In this document: positions 1-12,107 of the stretch, piece by piece | How positions within the stretch are numbered: the stretch's first letter is position 1 | Layout: each line of letters begins with the position of its first letter | Origin: Apostichopus parvimensis | Lineage: Eukaryota; Echinodermata; Holothuroidea; Aspidochirotida; Stichopodidae | DNA: 57,583 nucleotides | Assembly (NCBI GenBank): GCA_000934455.1 | Contig: KN886922.1 | Coordinates: forward strand, 70,943 to 128,525 | Reading direction: 5' to 3' | The notes under the pieces: model-generated | Database searches by the model: none | What the model was told of the DNA's origin: nothing | Seen by the model: only the letters and a program-made list of their open reading frames with translations | Translations under genes and position numbers: made by a program

Positions 1-1060
1 ACTTTTAGAAAACACGGTTATCAGTCTATTTTTTCTAAATAACATATGTAATATTTGAGAAATGACCCTATAAGCATCCTATGTACATGAATTAAAGTAA
101 CTGGACTACTTTTTCTAATACACAGTCTGTTCCTCAGATGCAACCAAAATCTCAATCGAAAACGTTTGTGACCTCGAAGGACATTGTATAAAAAGGAGTT
201 ATATATACTCATTTTAAGAGGGAAATGATGTTGAATGTCATTCAAAGTTATACATTGAAATACATTTTCTTTTGTCAAGTTATTACAATTTATAAAAATA
301 AAGGATTAACATTATGGTGTATACCGAGGAGCCGACTTTATCAGCACTTTATCTTGTTTTAATGGTAAACATCTTGAAAACCCGAATCTATAGATACCTT
401 ACCAGCACTCAAATATTTGCTTGACTATGACGTATCAACATTAAGACTCCGCCTAAAATTCTCCTTTAGAGGAACCCTAAGCATAACATATGCTTTTTGA
501 GGAGTGGGTGGGGTAGGGTCATATTTTGATGTTATTGTTTGTCACTTTGTCTCCTTAATTTATATAGTATACACTTCAGCATCGTTTGTAAGCAGGCTGT
601 AGGCTACATTGGTTTTCAATGTCGTTCCTCTATACATAAGACTTAAGTACTGTTCTAAACAAAACAAAAATTCTTGAAAATCTGATCATGAGGGTAATCT
701 TATCTAGGGGTGACGGTACCCTCACCAGGATGTGTCACCGAAACTTGTTGTATTGATTACCATATTTTACAATAATAATGATAATAATAATATCAGTTTA
801 ACCATTGAAAAACACATTGCAAATTAATTTTCTTTCAGTAGGTGCCCGAAAAATGCAGCCCCCAGTACCCCTGCCTCCTACCCCTATGGTGACATGCAAA
901 GGTGTGAGCTGGGCTATGGTGGGTGGGAGATTTGTATCTCCTATGACTGATTTAGGTAGTGGCGTGATGAAACTTTAATACTCATCCCCTATCCCTTGTG
1001 AATGGCACTGCTTCTTTAAAATTCACTCTCTACAGTTAGATTATGAACTATAATTGTCCA

Positions 1061-1421
1061 TTAAAGGCATTGAAGACTCGCCCCAAACCGTGTGCCGTGC
1101 TCTGAAAGTTAACTTTCCGTTGCTTGCAAGTGAAGTTTTCTTCTTGTCGCTACAAAATGCAGACAGTAAGGAAACGTGATATATACCTTGTTATCTTTTA
1201 TCTGGACCTGAGATGTGCATCGCTGCTATGTACACTGTGTTGTGGGTATTGACCGTAGCTGTATGTATTGACTGTACACTAGTGTCTAATTACCGAAGGT
1301 AGCAAGCTGTGTGTTCTGGGATCGATGGTGGTGTCTAACACTTCAGTTACACCTCATTCGAAACTAGATCAGATTACCGGCATGAGACGTTTCTTTGTGC
1401 GCGAGCCTTCACATCCTTTAA
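1061..1421 (+). mobile_element. TTAA-flanked MITE, copy 1
   Basis: This is a 361-bp element bounded by TTAA on both sides. Its left end reads AGGCATTGAAGACTCGC, and the right end is an imperfect inverted copy (GCGCGAGCCTTCACATCCTTTAA). The interior matches, in the opposite orientation, two other copies in this window at 9679-10045 and 49625-49992. There is no transposase ORF. TTAA target duplications are typical of piggyBac and Kolobok transposons, so a non-autonomous member of one of these is the likely identity (inference). Confidence 0.85.
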
Positions 1422-1632
1422 ACACTAATCAGTCTGTATGCCTATTCTCTAACTTAGGAATCTGTTATGTAGTTTAGATCCTCCTGCAAGCAGGAACTCG
1501 CAAAGAAGCCTCATTGGCTTATCAAAGCCGCAAGCTGACCGAAGTCAGTCTCTTTCATTCATATTTTAACGTCCATTATTATGAATGATCAATTGTCAAC
1601 AACTCTGTAACGGGACGACATACATTAATCTT

Positions 1633-1698
1633 GGAGTGACTTGAACCGGGGACCTTATGATTGGAAGGCACCAGTGTTAACCACTGAGCTAACACTCC
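1633..1698 (-). mobile_element. tRNA-derived SINE head or degenerate tRNA-like sequence
   Basis: Read on the minus strand it begins GGAGTG and ends CACTCC, which pair as an acceptor stem. It contains an A box (TAGCTCAGTGGTTA) and a B box (GGTTCAAGTC). At 66 nt it is shorter than a normal tRNA and the anticodon arm does not pair cleanly. I read it as a SINE head or tRNA pseudogene and not a functional tRNA. Confidence 0.6.
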
Positions 1699-1852
1699 TT
1701 AATTTGTTTTACTGATCACTCAAGCCATATATGTTCTATAGCTTCATTTTAAGGTGCTATTTCATGCAATAATCATATTATGTTGATGTCATGTTTATCT
1801 TTTGCAGTTACCTGCCCCCATCCTTCCTCTGAGTAATTTGCAGATGTAGACC

Positions 1853-4800
1853 ATGGCTGGACCAGCAACTGGACTAGCAGAATCAGCCATTAGTATACTG
1901 ACGAGAGCCGTTGAGCTTGACACTAAAGCCAAATACACTGAATCGTTAGTTTGTTATCAAGAAGGAATTCAACTTCTCCTGAATGTACTGAAATGTAAGT
2001 TCCCTTTCTTTAACAAATCATATACATGCAATTCATTTCTCGGGGGCCTTTTTTTATTTAATTCCGTTAAAGATCATCAGCATAATAGCTCCTTATCTTA
2101 GCATGCTAAAATTTGCTTTAGAAGTTTCAAAAGTGCTTGCATAGAGACACTGATCCTCGTAATTTATCCACAATCATTGAAGATTATTAACAAAGACAGT
2201 TAAATATCTTTAGTGTGGGTATTTTATTTTACCAATGGCAGTAAAATATTTGTTGAAATATGAGCACTAGCATAGTTGGGGGCAATTTTGTTGACCTTTG
2301 AGTGAGTGACATTGGTTTGAAATTTCAGAGGAATGATGATTGTTTGAGAATTTATTTATTGCTCACATTAAGATGGATGTTGACCATCTATGAACTATGA
2401 ATCAGAGTTCTCCATATTGGAAAAGGAAATAGAAGTCAAGTTAAGTTAAAACAATGAAATGATGTGATCCCTAAGTATATGGTATGCAAGGTACTGTGGC
2501 ATACGACTGGCAATTACCTATGGCAAAGAAATGGCTATGTAGGGATTGCCATAGACTAAGGGCTGGATCTTTTGATAGCTCAGTGGTTAGAGCACTGCAG
2601 GTCCAGTAAACTTGAGGTCAGTGGTTTGAATCCTGTTCTAGCCACAGACTTTCTTTGGTCTTTTCAAGTTTGTATTATCCTAGTCAGTTTTCTGTTGCAC
2701 ATTTACTTTAGAGTACTATATTTAGATATTGAGATTTATTTATTTAGATTATTAGCAAAAAATAAATTAGCAAATCAAATCAAGTCATATCTAGTAATAT
2801 CACATCTCATCTAGTCACATCACATCTAGTCACATCACATCTAGTCACATCACATCTAGTCACAACTCACATCACATCTAGTCACATCATATCTAGTCAC
2901 ATCACATCACATCTAGTCACATCACATCTAGTCACATCACATCACATCTAGTCACATCACATCTAGTCACATCACATCTAGTCACATCACATCACATCAA
3001 GCATTTTCTCCCAAGTTTTATACTAATCTTCTGTTTGCACACTCATAATGCAGCTCCCATCTCCAACTTTACTCTCTCCTCATTTCCATGTTTATGAACA
3101 ATTGTTTGCCTTCTATCTTTGCAGCCGAAACAAGCCAAGCCAAGAAGGAACAATATCGGACCAGAATTAATGATTACATGAGCAGGGCAGAAAAGATTAA
3201 ATCCCTCATAGAACAGCAGAAAGAAAGTATGGAGCTTTTATGAAATTAGTAATTGAAAATAATTTGTATTTGTTGTTATCCAAAGTTTTTGTCCATTATT
3301 TTATTGTTTGAGCAACCTGGTCAAACAGGAGCACAGTACCATTTTCAAAGCAACTTTTTCAACACATGTGGTTGTCAACTTGACGAGTACAATTTTATCA
3401 AATCTACTTTGCATAAATTAATATAAAAAGTTCTGCAGTTGATCATATTAAGACACCCTTCATCCCCACGCCCACACCCTTGCGTCGTCCTCCCCAACTC
3501 CCACATCCTTTGCACATTCCTCCCCCATGCACTCCCACATACCTTGCACCTCCTTCCCTACTCCAACATCCCTTGCACCCTCCTCCCAAATGCCCACATC
3601 CCTTGCACCATCCTCCCCCACACCCACATACATTGCACCCTCCTCCCCTCCTCCAACATCCCTTGCACCCTCACCCCCACATCCCTTGCACCATCATTCC
3701 CAACTCTCACATCCCTTGGACCCTCCTCCCCCACTCCCACATTCTTTGCACCCTCCTCCTACATCTCTTGGACCCCACTCCCACATCCCTTGCACCCTCC
3801 CCCCACATCCCTTGTACCTTCCTCACATCCTCCATCATCTTGCCTTTAGTAGTAAATTAATTGAATGTTGCAACGTTAAAATGTGACTCACGTTTTTACT
3901 TAAAGAGCAACCCAGAAAGCCTTAGCAATGAAGGGTTGTAAAGTGTCAGTTGTTAATAAGCAATCTTACTTTGATGGCAAATACTGTCATGATGATAAAA
4001 ATTGTATTTGTGAAATTTTAAACCATGTGCATCTGTTTTGTTGTTATTTTACCTTAATTTTTAATGCAATAACTATGGTTTTTGTTACCCTCCTACTTGT
4101 CAATGTTTTCCTTTTTACTTTATCATCATGTTTTCTTTCAGCTGGAAAATTTCATGAACAGATACAGATCAGTAAGGGAGCTACAGGGTTTAGTTATGAA
4201 CATGTCTTTGATAGATTTCTGGACCAATCACTGACTGAGGTCATAGTTGAAGATCCTTACATCCGAAACACACATCAGATTTATAATTTCTTACGATTCT
4301 GTGAACTCCTCATAGCGTCCTCTTGTAAGGTGACGAAGATATCGCTGTTGACTGGAAGGGACGAGGTTAGTTTCATGTCCTGTCTTGTGATTTGATTGAC
4401 CAGTGCTATTATCAAGCTGATAAATGTTACAGTCTAATTAAAAAATATGACAGTAGCATTCAGAAGACCCAAGAATGTTTATTCAAGTCCTGGCCGGCCT
4501 ATAAGTCAGGTGATCTTTTCACCGGACAAGAATATATAGTTTTTTTTTTCTAATCTCAAAATAGAACCTTGAATTAAAATTATTTTCAAAGTAAACCTAA
4601 AATCGGCAATAACTTTCAAATGGAGTAACATTTTGAAGGTATAAGCTTAACTTTTTGTCACAAACCCTTTACCTGGTTCTTGCAGCATCTAGTGTAGATA
4701 ATTGGTATCTTTGTTGTTCATGGCCGAGGAAATACCTTTGGTACCCACTTAATATTAAGTTGGGAATTATGTGGAATAACAAAAAGGCCACCTTGTAATA

Positions 4801-5993
4801 TCTAGCAACCTATGAAAAGGTATTTAACATGGTCAACATGAACTTTTTAGTAAAAGTCTTCAAGTGTTAATTCCTTTCATAGGTATGTTAAATTTTCTCT
4901 CTTCTTTTGACTCTTACATTTTTACTCTACATTTATCGTTCATATTTCACAATATCATGTCAACGGCAAGGTCACGCTGAAGTCATCAGTTGTTATTCAT
5001 GAGTCATTTCCAAACCCACTGTACACATGTCACTCTGTTTAATGTTTCTCACGAGCCCTATTCTCCCTATTCTTTGCCATGAAGCAAAATTACACTCAGC
5101 AAGATGGACGACTGCGAGAGATGGCTAAGAGTTTAGTAGATTACGGCATCGATCTGGTCGTGGAATACTCTGATAGTTTACATGACCGAGAAATCAGGTG
5201 AGCTAATTAATGAAAACTTTTAAAGAAGAGACAGTGGTACGTTAACCGTTTGTTTTCAATAAAATGGAAATGTTCACAAATTATGTATTTTTTTCTGTAC
5301 TCTAATTGCAGTATGGTTAATATATTATAGGTTGTGTTGCCTCACCAAGCACCATGTTTATAATTGTTTTTTTATTGTTGAGGGTGTGGGAATCTTTTCT
5401 GAATCAAAATATATGTCTTTACTACGATGAAATAAATAGTAAAGGATTGCAATAATTAAATTCACTCAAGCTGCATGAATGCTCATTCAGAGCGAACGTT
5501 TGACCTTCATGTGAATATAAACTTGCATTTCATCTTAGATGTTTGAATTTTAGGGCAAGTATTGAAGACCTTTAAACTTTGTCCCTGGTTATTGTTGCAA
5601 TCTAGTCTCTTAACAATCAGGTATTACCTTGTATGCTGTTTACAGTATTTCAACAATTCACACTGCATTAAAGTTTACTTTACTTCAGTTTTAAGTGGTT
5701 TTACTTTCTGATTGCAAGGTAATATCTTTCTTTTTTTCTTTTCATCACGTCATGTAATCAATTTTTTTTTCTGTTGATGTTAAAGTCTTCTAATATTTGC
5801 TCTTTCATATCTTCCGAATAGATTCAATAATGGATGGATTATCAAAATTGGTAGAGGGTTGGATTACTTTGTCAACTGTGGAAAATTCAGCATCGGGTAC
5901 TGTAACTTCAACCTACGACACTGCCACGAAACAACCATAGACATCTTTCATTCCAAACATTTGAAGGTAGCTGCTGATGGTGACAATAGTTAG
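1853..5993 (+). CDS. MITD1: MIT domain-containing protein 1 (MITD1), 5 coding exons, 250 aa
   Basis: Exons are 1853-1994, 3125-3226, 4142-4365, 5085-5197 and 5822-5993. The phases match at every junction, giving 753 nt, or 250 aa and a stop. Human MITD1 is 249 aa. Residues 1-85 form the three-helix MIT domain, which binds ESCRT-III C-terminal tails. Residues about 90-250 form the phospholipase-D-like C-terminal domain, with family motifs such as [31 protein letters not shown] and [10 protein letters not shown]. In the family MITD1 is recruited by ESCRT-III to the midbody and acts in cytokinetic abscission. The start codon has a good context (ACCATGG). Exon 3 uses a GTTAGT donor. Exon 4 could instead begin at 5100, dropping five residues in frame, because a second AG lies there. 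Introns 1 and 2 hold a SINE and two minisatellites. Confidence 0.95.
2565..2650 (+). mobile_element. tRNA-derived SINE in MITD1 intron 1
   Basis: The sequence has an A box (TAGCTCAGTGGTTAGAGC) and a B box (GGTTTGAATCC), and near-complementary ends (GGCTGGA and TCTAGCC), so it folds as a tRNA. It is followed by an AT-rich tail that runs into the tandem array at 2805. The position inside an intron and the non-tRNA tail favour a SINE over a working tRNA gene. Confidence 0.7.
2805..2998 (+). repeat. Minisatellite of CATCTAGTCACATCA units
   Basis: Tandem units of 15-20 bp built from ATCTAGTCACATCAC, with shorter CACATCACATC variants, fill this stretch of MITD1 intron 1. The array starts about 150 bp after the SINE B box, so it may have grown from the SINE tail. 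Confidence 0.9.
3461..3835 (+). repeat. C-rich minisatellite (CCCACATCCCTTGCACC units)
   Basis: About fifteen imperfect units of roughly 20-27 bp of the form CCCACATCCCTTGCACCCTCC lie in MITD1 intron 2. Because the units lack stop triplets, open frames of 119-136 codons run through all three plus-strand frames and one runs on the minus strand. They are artefacts of composition and not genes. Confidence 0.9.
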
Positions 5994-6480
5994 CTACGAG
6001 GGAGCATATTAGTTGATTACAAAAGAAGTGTTTTATCTGTAAATAAAACAAGTAGCTAGGTATGAGAAAGGTTGCTACATATCAGAGCAGGTATATGAAT
6101 ATATAACAAATGGTTGTTTTATCTGTAACTATAATAATAGCTGCAATTGTCATAGGTAGCTATGTATGAGCTAAGATATCTGTCAGCTATGGTAAGCCAA
6201 GGTAACTACAGATGAGTCATGTATGTAGCTACATTGAATGAAGATAGCTACAGGTATGCGTGCATTTAGCTTCTTATGAGCTAAGGTAGTTCCATATGAA
6301 TGTATGTAGCTACATGAGCAGCTATCGCTGCCAGTGAACATGATAAAGTGTGCATTTAGGTGGATACATACATAGAGAATTGAGCAGCTACACAGCACAC
6401 TGGTAGCTACAGATATTTATATATAACAAAATGCAGCTACATAAGAACAAGGCAGGTATATACTGATGCATAGTTTCAGC
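5994..6480 (+). repeat. Region rich in GTAGCTAC-like words after MITD1 stop
   Basis: Words such as TAGCTACA, GTAGCTAC and TAGCTATG recur roughly every 25-50 bases from the stop codon onward, giving an irregular degenerate tandem pattern. Part of it must lie in the MITD1 3' untranslated region. Confidence 0.5.
6042..6047 (+). terminator. MITD1 polyadenylation signal AATAAA
   Basis: A canonical AATAAA lies 49 bases after the TAG stop codon. It is the first such signal downstream of the stop and would give a short 3' untranslated region. Confidence 0.6.
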
Positions 6481-6539
6481 CAGTCACAGGTATCTAGGGG
6501 CATCATAGATTCAACATGTTACAAAATGTAGCTAAACTA

Positions 6540-6692
6540 CATATATACTATATGTATACTATATGTATAGTATATGTATACTATATATACTATATATATA
6601 CATATATATATACTATATGTATACTATATAGTATATGTATACTATATATACTATATATATATACTATATATATATACTATATATATATATAT
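6540..6692. repeat. TATATGTATAC microsatellite
   Basis: This is an alternating run of ACTATATGTAT and TATATA units, about 150 bp long and almost fully self-complementary. A 61-codon open frame of Tyr and Ile residues through it is meaningless. Confidence 0.9.
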
Positions 6693-7448
6693 ATATTCTA
6701 AGAAGAGAGAAGTAACCCATACAATAGGGCTGCAAAAATGAAGTTTATTCCGGCTGATAATCGGAATACTTCCCTATGTTGTACAGAGTGATATTTACAT
6801 CACATTAAAAGAAAATACCCTAAAAAACATAATGGTTTGGTAGTTTATGCAGATTCCACCATTAAAGTAAATATGTATGTGTTACGTGTGACCAGAACTC
6901 AAAGACTTCAACATGCTTTGAAAGTCACCATTCCCATTGAGTGGGGGAGTCATGCATCTTTATTTCAGTAAATTTGCTATTTATTTTAATTATTTCTTTT
7001 AATAGTTATTGTAGTTGTTTGATATTGCTGACCCATCATTATCATAGGTCATTCCACCCTTGACATTTTAGGCAGCAATTCCCATACTCCATAAATATAG
7101 AAGACCTTTAATACCACTATCTTTATCATGAAATCAGATAACTGAAATTGAATCCAATAAATTTTTTCATATTGTCGGGGCGGTGTCTATTCCTCTGACT
7201 AAAATATTGTACAAATTTTTTTCAAAATTTATGAAACTTTTCATAAGTTATTACAAATGACATGGGGGGGGGGGGTGTGGAAGGAGAGGGGCATTGAAAT
7301 GGGACAGGGGAGATCAGAATGCAGTTCACATAGTTCCTATTAAGTTTACAAAGTACAAGTTTACAAATGTCGTATGTCATATGTTGAAACTTAAGTCGCA
7401 TGGATCACCTATTATTTTGGACAACAAAATAAGTACTTGTCATTCAGC

Positions 7449-7485
7449 TTCTGAAGAAGATCCTGCTATGATCGAAACGTCAGGC
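7449..7485 (+). repeat. Dispersed repeat with GATCCTGCTATGATC hairpin
   Basis: The sequence TTCTGAAGAAGATCCTGC, then TATGATCGAAACGTCAGG, contains an inverted pair (GATCCT and a mutated AGGATC). The same signature recurs at 43735-43801. Nearby TTACTTATACACA is also shared with that second copy, which implies a common element family. Confidence 0.6.
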
Positions 7486-9678
7486 CCTCTTACTTATACA
7501 CAACAAAATAAGTAAACAGTTGTTCAGCTTTATTTGTTGTTTCGTCTGTCAAGTTGGCATTACATGGCTGTTCCTAATGAATATTTGGAATGTCTTACTT
7601 CCAGCCATGTAGAAAGGGGAATACAAGTGTTCCTTGCTAAGTGATGGTGAAGAAGGTTAACTCATCTTAAAGGTGGCCTTGTTCTTATATAATACATTAT
7701 AAAGGCCTACAACTGTAATATCAGTCATCATAAAGTAAGTTTTTCATTAATCTGTTTCCAAAACGTGTTTTCCACTTCCGCTTCAAAATTTTCATGTTGT
7801 ATTGTAAGGTTTTCTTTTCCCCACTTCTTAACATTGAGGTTAACTGGGTATATTTCACTAATTAAATGACACAATTCTGGCAGTTCCACCTGTGGTGAAT
7901 ATTGCAATGTTGGGAATAAATGCTATTGGGCTATTTCTTCTTGCATGAAAGGTGCAATTTTGATATTGCATGATACCCCTATGAAACATTTGTTTGACCA
8001 CCATTGATCTGGTGTGAATTGAATTAATTGAGATATATTCTTTAGATGACTTCTGAACTGATATATTTGTACAATTCTGATTATTTCATTTATTAGTATG
8101 GAACATGTAATATGGTATGCAAGATATATATAAGAACATACACAGTATATAACAGGGGTGGATCCATAATTTTTAAAATGTAAGAGTGGGGGAGAGGCAT
8201 TCCTCATAATTCAATTTAAGATGGACAATGGTTGATTCTGAGGCATATGTATGCTATAAATTATGTCTATTATTAGGTGTGCATGTAAGATTATGCAATA
8301 ACTACTTTTAATATTTGTCGGGGGTTGAAAGGAGGCAGGGGGAGGGGGGGATGTACACCTCCTTGGCTACACCTGCCTGTTAGTAATAATACCATTATAC
8401 CAGTTCAGATCCTTGCATTTTACACTTTTGAACTTGCATTTTATTGAAAATTGTTATTTTAGTTTGACATTTTTTCTTGCCCAACTCACAACTCTTCTAC
8501 ATTACTAGGAGCTGTTTTCTCAATAAACACAAATTCAAGAGAAAAAGTGCATGGGGACTGCAAATTCACATTTTTTGGCCCTTTTTTGTTTTTGCTGAAT
8601 TACCTTGGTCTCACATATCTTTCTTTGTACTGTTAACAATTCTTTCTATATTTCTGTAAGATTCTATAATAAAACGATCAATAAAAAGGAGAAACAAAAC
8701 ACATTTCAGAGATTGTATGTTTTATTCACGGTAGTAAACAAGATCCATTCCTCTAAGTTGCACTCTAAACCAAAAGTTGTTTATTTTGGACAACATCTTT
8801 AACTTCCAACCGTTACTTTTAATGCATCCAATTTAAATGAATGTTACTGCTTGTTTATCAGTGGTGTAAAAAGAGCTGGGGAAAGGGAGGGTATGGATAG
8901 GGGGGGGGGGGGCACAGAGGCATGTGTTATTATTTCTGAACCTACATATAATTCAAATATTTAAGTAGACTCTAATCTTTGCCATCCAATTTCATTTGTA
9001 AGTTTGAGCTACTTTTTATCCTTTCTTGTCTCGGCTATAAAAATATCCACTTCTCCATCCTCAAACAAAAAATGTTTTGTATTCTTCCCCAAGAAGGAGG
9101 TCCTCCCATTTTATTTTACTCCAGTGATCCAATATTGTGGTGTGAAAAAGGTGACATCACTTAATATAAGCCATACGTTACATGCTGAAAAATGGTCATA
9201 CCCCAAGCTACCATATAAAAATATGATCAGTTGGAAAAGAACAATGCAATAATAATGATAACTATGGACAAAGTAACGATTGAGATATAAAGATTTTGTT
9301 ATATTTTTTTCATGAATTGTATCAGTCTGAAAGACATATAAGGAAAAAATACAGATAAATGGGAAAATGAAGATGGAACTTAGAAAATGTTTACTGTAGG
9401 TAATATTTTCACAATGCTGATCACCGGATCTGGCATAATATGGCTTTTGTTCTGATGCCAAGATTCCACAGATGCAAAACAATGGGGTGAGCCAGGTGCG
9501 TGATGCTCTTGCGCAACATGGCTTTTCAAGTAAACATGTTTACAAACTTGTGAAGATAACTCATGAACTATTGAACTTCTTAACATTCACAAAACTAATA
9601 AATTTGGTCCATAAAACTTTGACAAGAAGCTTAAATTAATCACATTCACAGTGAGATTTCTTTGTGCTGGTGGTTACT

Positions 9679-10045
9679 TTAAGGGAGTGAAGACTCGCGC
9701 ACAAAGAAACGTCTGATGCCGGTAATCTGACCTAGTTTCGAATGAGGTGTAACAGAAGTGTTAGACACCACCATCGATCCCAGAAAATACACACACAGCT
9801 TGCTACCGTCGGAAATTAGACACTAGTGTACAGTCAATGCATACAGCTACGGTCAATACCCACAACACAGTGTACATAGCCGCAATGGGCACTTCAGGTC
9901 CAGATAAAAGATAACAAGGTATCAAGTTTCATTACTGTCTGCATTTTGTAGCGACAAGAAAAAAAAACTTCACTTGCAAGCAACGGAAAGTTGACTTTTT
10001 TCAGATGGCCGCACACGGTTTGGGGCGAGTCTTCAATGCCTTTAA
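9679..10045 (-). mobile_element. TTAA-flanked MITE, copy 2
   Basis: This 367-bp element has TTAA at both ends and terminal inverted repeats around GTGAAGACTCGCGC and GCGAGTCTTCAATGCC. It is inverted relative to the copy at 1061-1421 and shows scattered substitutions and a short poly-A insertion. It has no coding capacity. Confidence 0.85.
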
Positions 10046-11728
10046 AGAAACAAACATGATTTACACATCAGACAAACTGTATGTATCTGCCTGCTACAAA
10101 CTGGGGTTGGAAATGTGAATAACAAAAATAAATTATCAAATTATTTTACATATCTTGTTTGTTTTAATTGTGTCAAAATTTGCAAACACACAAAGAAAAT
10201 GGGATCCAACAAAAAATTTCATATAAAAAAAGTATGCAATGGTAAGTCTGTTACATAACATGGGGAACATAATCTCACATTTTCTTATCCATCCCACCCC
10301 TATCTGCAATAAAATGTGTAAAGAAAAACAAAGAAGAGATTACTGTTTCACTACTATCAGATTGAAATTTGATGTTTCTGTTTTGTTGTTGTTTGTTATG
10401 TATTATTTTCTCTGAGAGTCCATTAAGGACAATTTCTAACAAATCATAGAAAGGTTATGTATGTATGAATGAATGAATGTGTATCAATCTACTATGATAT
10501 CATATTACACTAATGATTAAATGTTATATTTTATTGTCTACAATTAAAGCAGCTAGTTGCATTTTATTACATAAATAATGTAACCTCTTTTCCACGATCA
10601 TCTCTAAATAGTCCCCCAAGAGACTAGAGCTCTGGAGAAGGGAAAGAACAAAGATGGTAGAAAGTAAAGGGGGGGGGGAGGAGGAGGAGGTGTAAAGTTT
10701 GACAATGTGTGACCATTTATATACTTCTTGAAAAATCTAGAGATACTACTGATCACCTGTAAATAACACATAGAATGTTGTACAAGTACTGTGATGTGTT
10801 TTACTCTTGGTGCAGAGTTGAAAGTAACTATCAAAATTAGCCTTAATTAGTCTTAATAACAATTCTGCCCAGATTCCTATATGCAAAGTAGTCTAGATTA
10901 ACTATATCTGCTATGACAGTGTCATACCTAGGCCTATATTCAAACAAGTTGATCATTGTTTTGGAACGTAATAGTATTTCTCAGGGTTGTAGCAGGTAGG
11001 TGTGTTGTCATGATAGAAAGTATTCATGTATTCAAGTATTGCGTTCAGGTCTATTTAGCAAGACAAGGCTAACAAACACAATTCACTGTTTTAATAAGGC
11101 ACATCATCAGTAATTGCTCAATGGCCGGAAATAATCTGGAGGATCGGAGATTATATAGGAAAGTTCTTTAGAAAACTTTTAGCATGCCCAGATACTGGGA
11201 TAGAACTGGCGACTTTTAAGCTAAATGAAAAAGCTCTAAATTTGATGAAAGAGCAACAAACAAAAAAAAACAAACTTGACCAGCAGTGTTGCTGTTTAAT
11301 TAATTCTAAACATACAAAAAATCTAGAAAATTAATACTGAGTTCAAAAGCCAAACTAAGAAATACTTCTAACTTTTCATATATAATATTATTTTTGTTGT
11401 TGCATAGATTGCATTAATATCTATTAAACCTATAAATATCATTCAACCGACTAACCATATATAAGATACAATATTTAAATCTTTTCCTAGACATGAAAGA
11501 TTTATATTGAAAAATGGAATATACTGTTAGTACTAGTCTGGCCAGCAGGTTTGTACATAGAAGAACTAAGATGAAAACTATTTCATGAAATCTATAAAAA
11601 AAAAACTCTTTAACAAATCAACCATAAATAATATACATTTGGTTCTTCCAAAACTTCCTGTCCACACCAGGAAATATCAGACAATGAAGCAAGTAAATTA
11701 AAATAACTCCTTCTATATATTTTTTTAA

Positions 11729-11734
11729 TTTATT
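11729..11734 (-). terminator. Candidate polyadenylation signal of the mesh-like gene
   Basis: TTTATT on the plus strand is AATAAA on the gene strand. It is the first canonical hexamer after the stop codon at 12108, which implies a 3' untranslated region of about 380 nt. No transcript evidence is visible. Confidence 0.35.
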
Positions 11735-12107
11735 TTGTGGGAAGGAGGGTCTTTACAGTCTCCACATGTAACATTATCTGTAACTTTCATCGAGTAGCGG
11801 TTACATCGATTGTATCACACACTCATATGAAACATGCATTTTGTGAGTAGGTTGGAATGCACACACAGGTATATGGGAAAACACCAACGGCACATTCCAT
11901 TTTCCTCTCATTCCATTATCAATTATGTTATAAGGTAGACATGCCCCCCCCCCTTGGCAAACGTTTTGAAGTTAGGTTTCAGGTGATGATGTCGTGGGCC
12001 TCTGTAGCTATAGACTGCTTCATATGACAGTGGCAGGAGCTATTGGCTGATAAGCAAGACAGAATACTGTCTCACAGAGTCTGTGGAGTTGTCATTCTTT
12101 ATATTAA

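Larger units (their letters stand above)
1..1850. other. 5' flank of MITD1, no coding gene seen
   Basis: I see no exon with recognisable protein similarity here. The stretch holds a MITE (1061-1421), a tRNA-like SINE head (1633-1698) and AT-rich unique DNA. A pyrimidine tract ending in TTGCAG lies just before 1808, and a second GCAG lies before 1843. The MITD1 start codon therefore probably sits in an exon that begins at one of these acceptors, with an upstream noncoding exon that I could not place. Confidence 0.5.
6050..11700. other. Intergenic region between the convergent MITD1 and mesh-like genes
   Basis: I see no coding exon here. Contents: a TA-rich microsatellite (6540-6692), a palindrome-bearing dispersed repeat (7449-7485), poly-G tracts near 7264, 8342, 8899 and 10670, and a MITE (9679-10045). 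Everything else is AT-rich and unrecognised. Open frames of 60-123 codons on both strands show no family motif. Confidence 0.55.

Noticed and set aside
2565-2650. Functional tRNA gene
   Set aside because: Acceptor and anticodon arms pair imperfectly, and it sits in an intron with a SINE-like tail.
2805-2998. CRISPR-like regular repeat
   Set aside because: Units are contiguous without unique spacers, and the DNA is clearly animal nuclear sequence.
3439-3886. Three overlapping plus-strand ORFs of 119-136 codons and one minus-strand ORF
   Set aside because: They are Pro/His/Ser-rich translations of a C-rich minisatellite in MITD1 intron 2; all frames are open at once.
6516-6701. Tyr/Ile-only ORF
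   Set aside because: It is a translation of a TATATGTATAC microsatellite.
9111-9482. Minus-strand ORF of 123 codons
   Set aside because: AT-rich, no motif, no splice context; probably chance.
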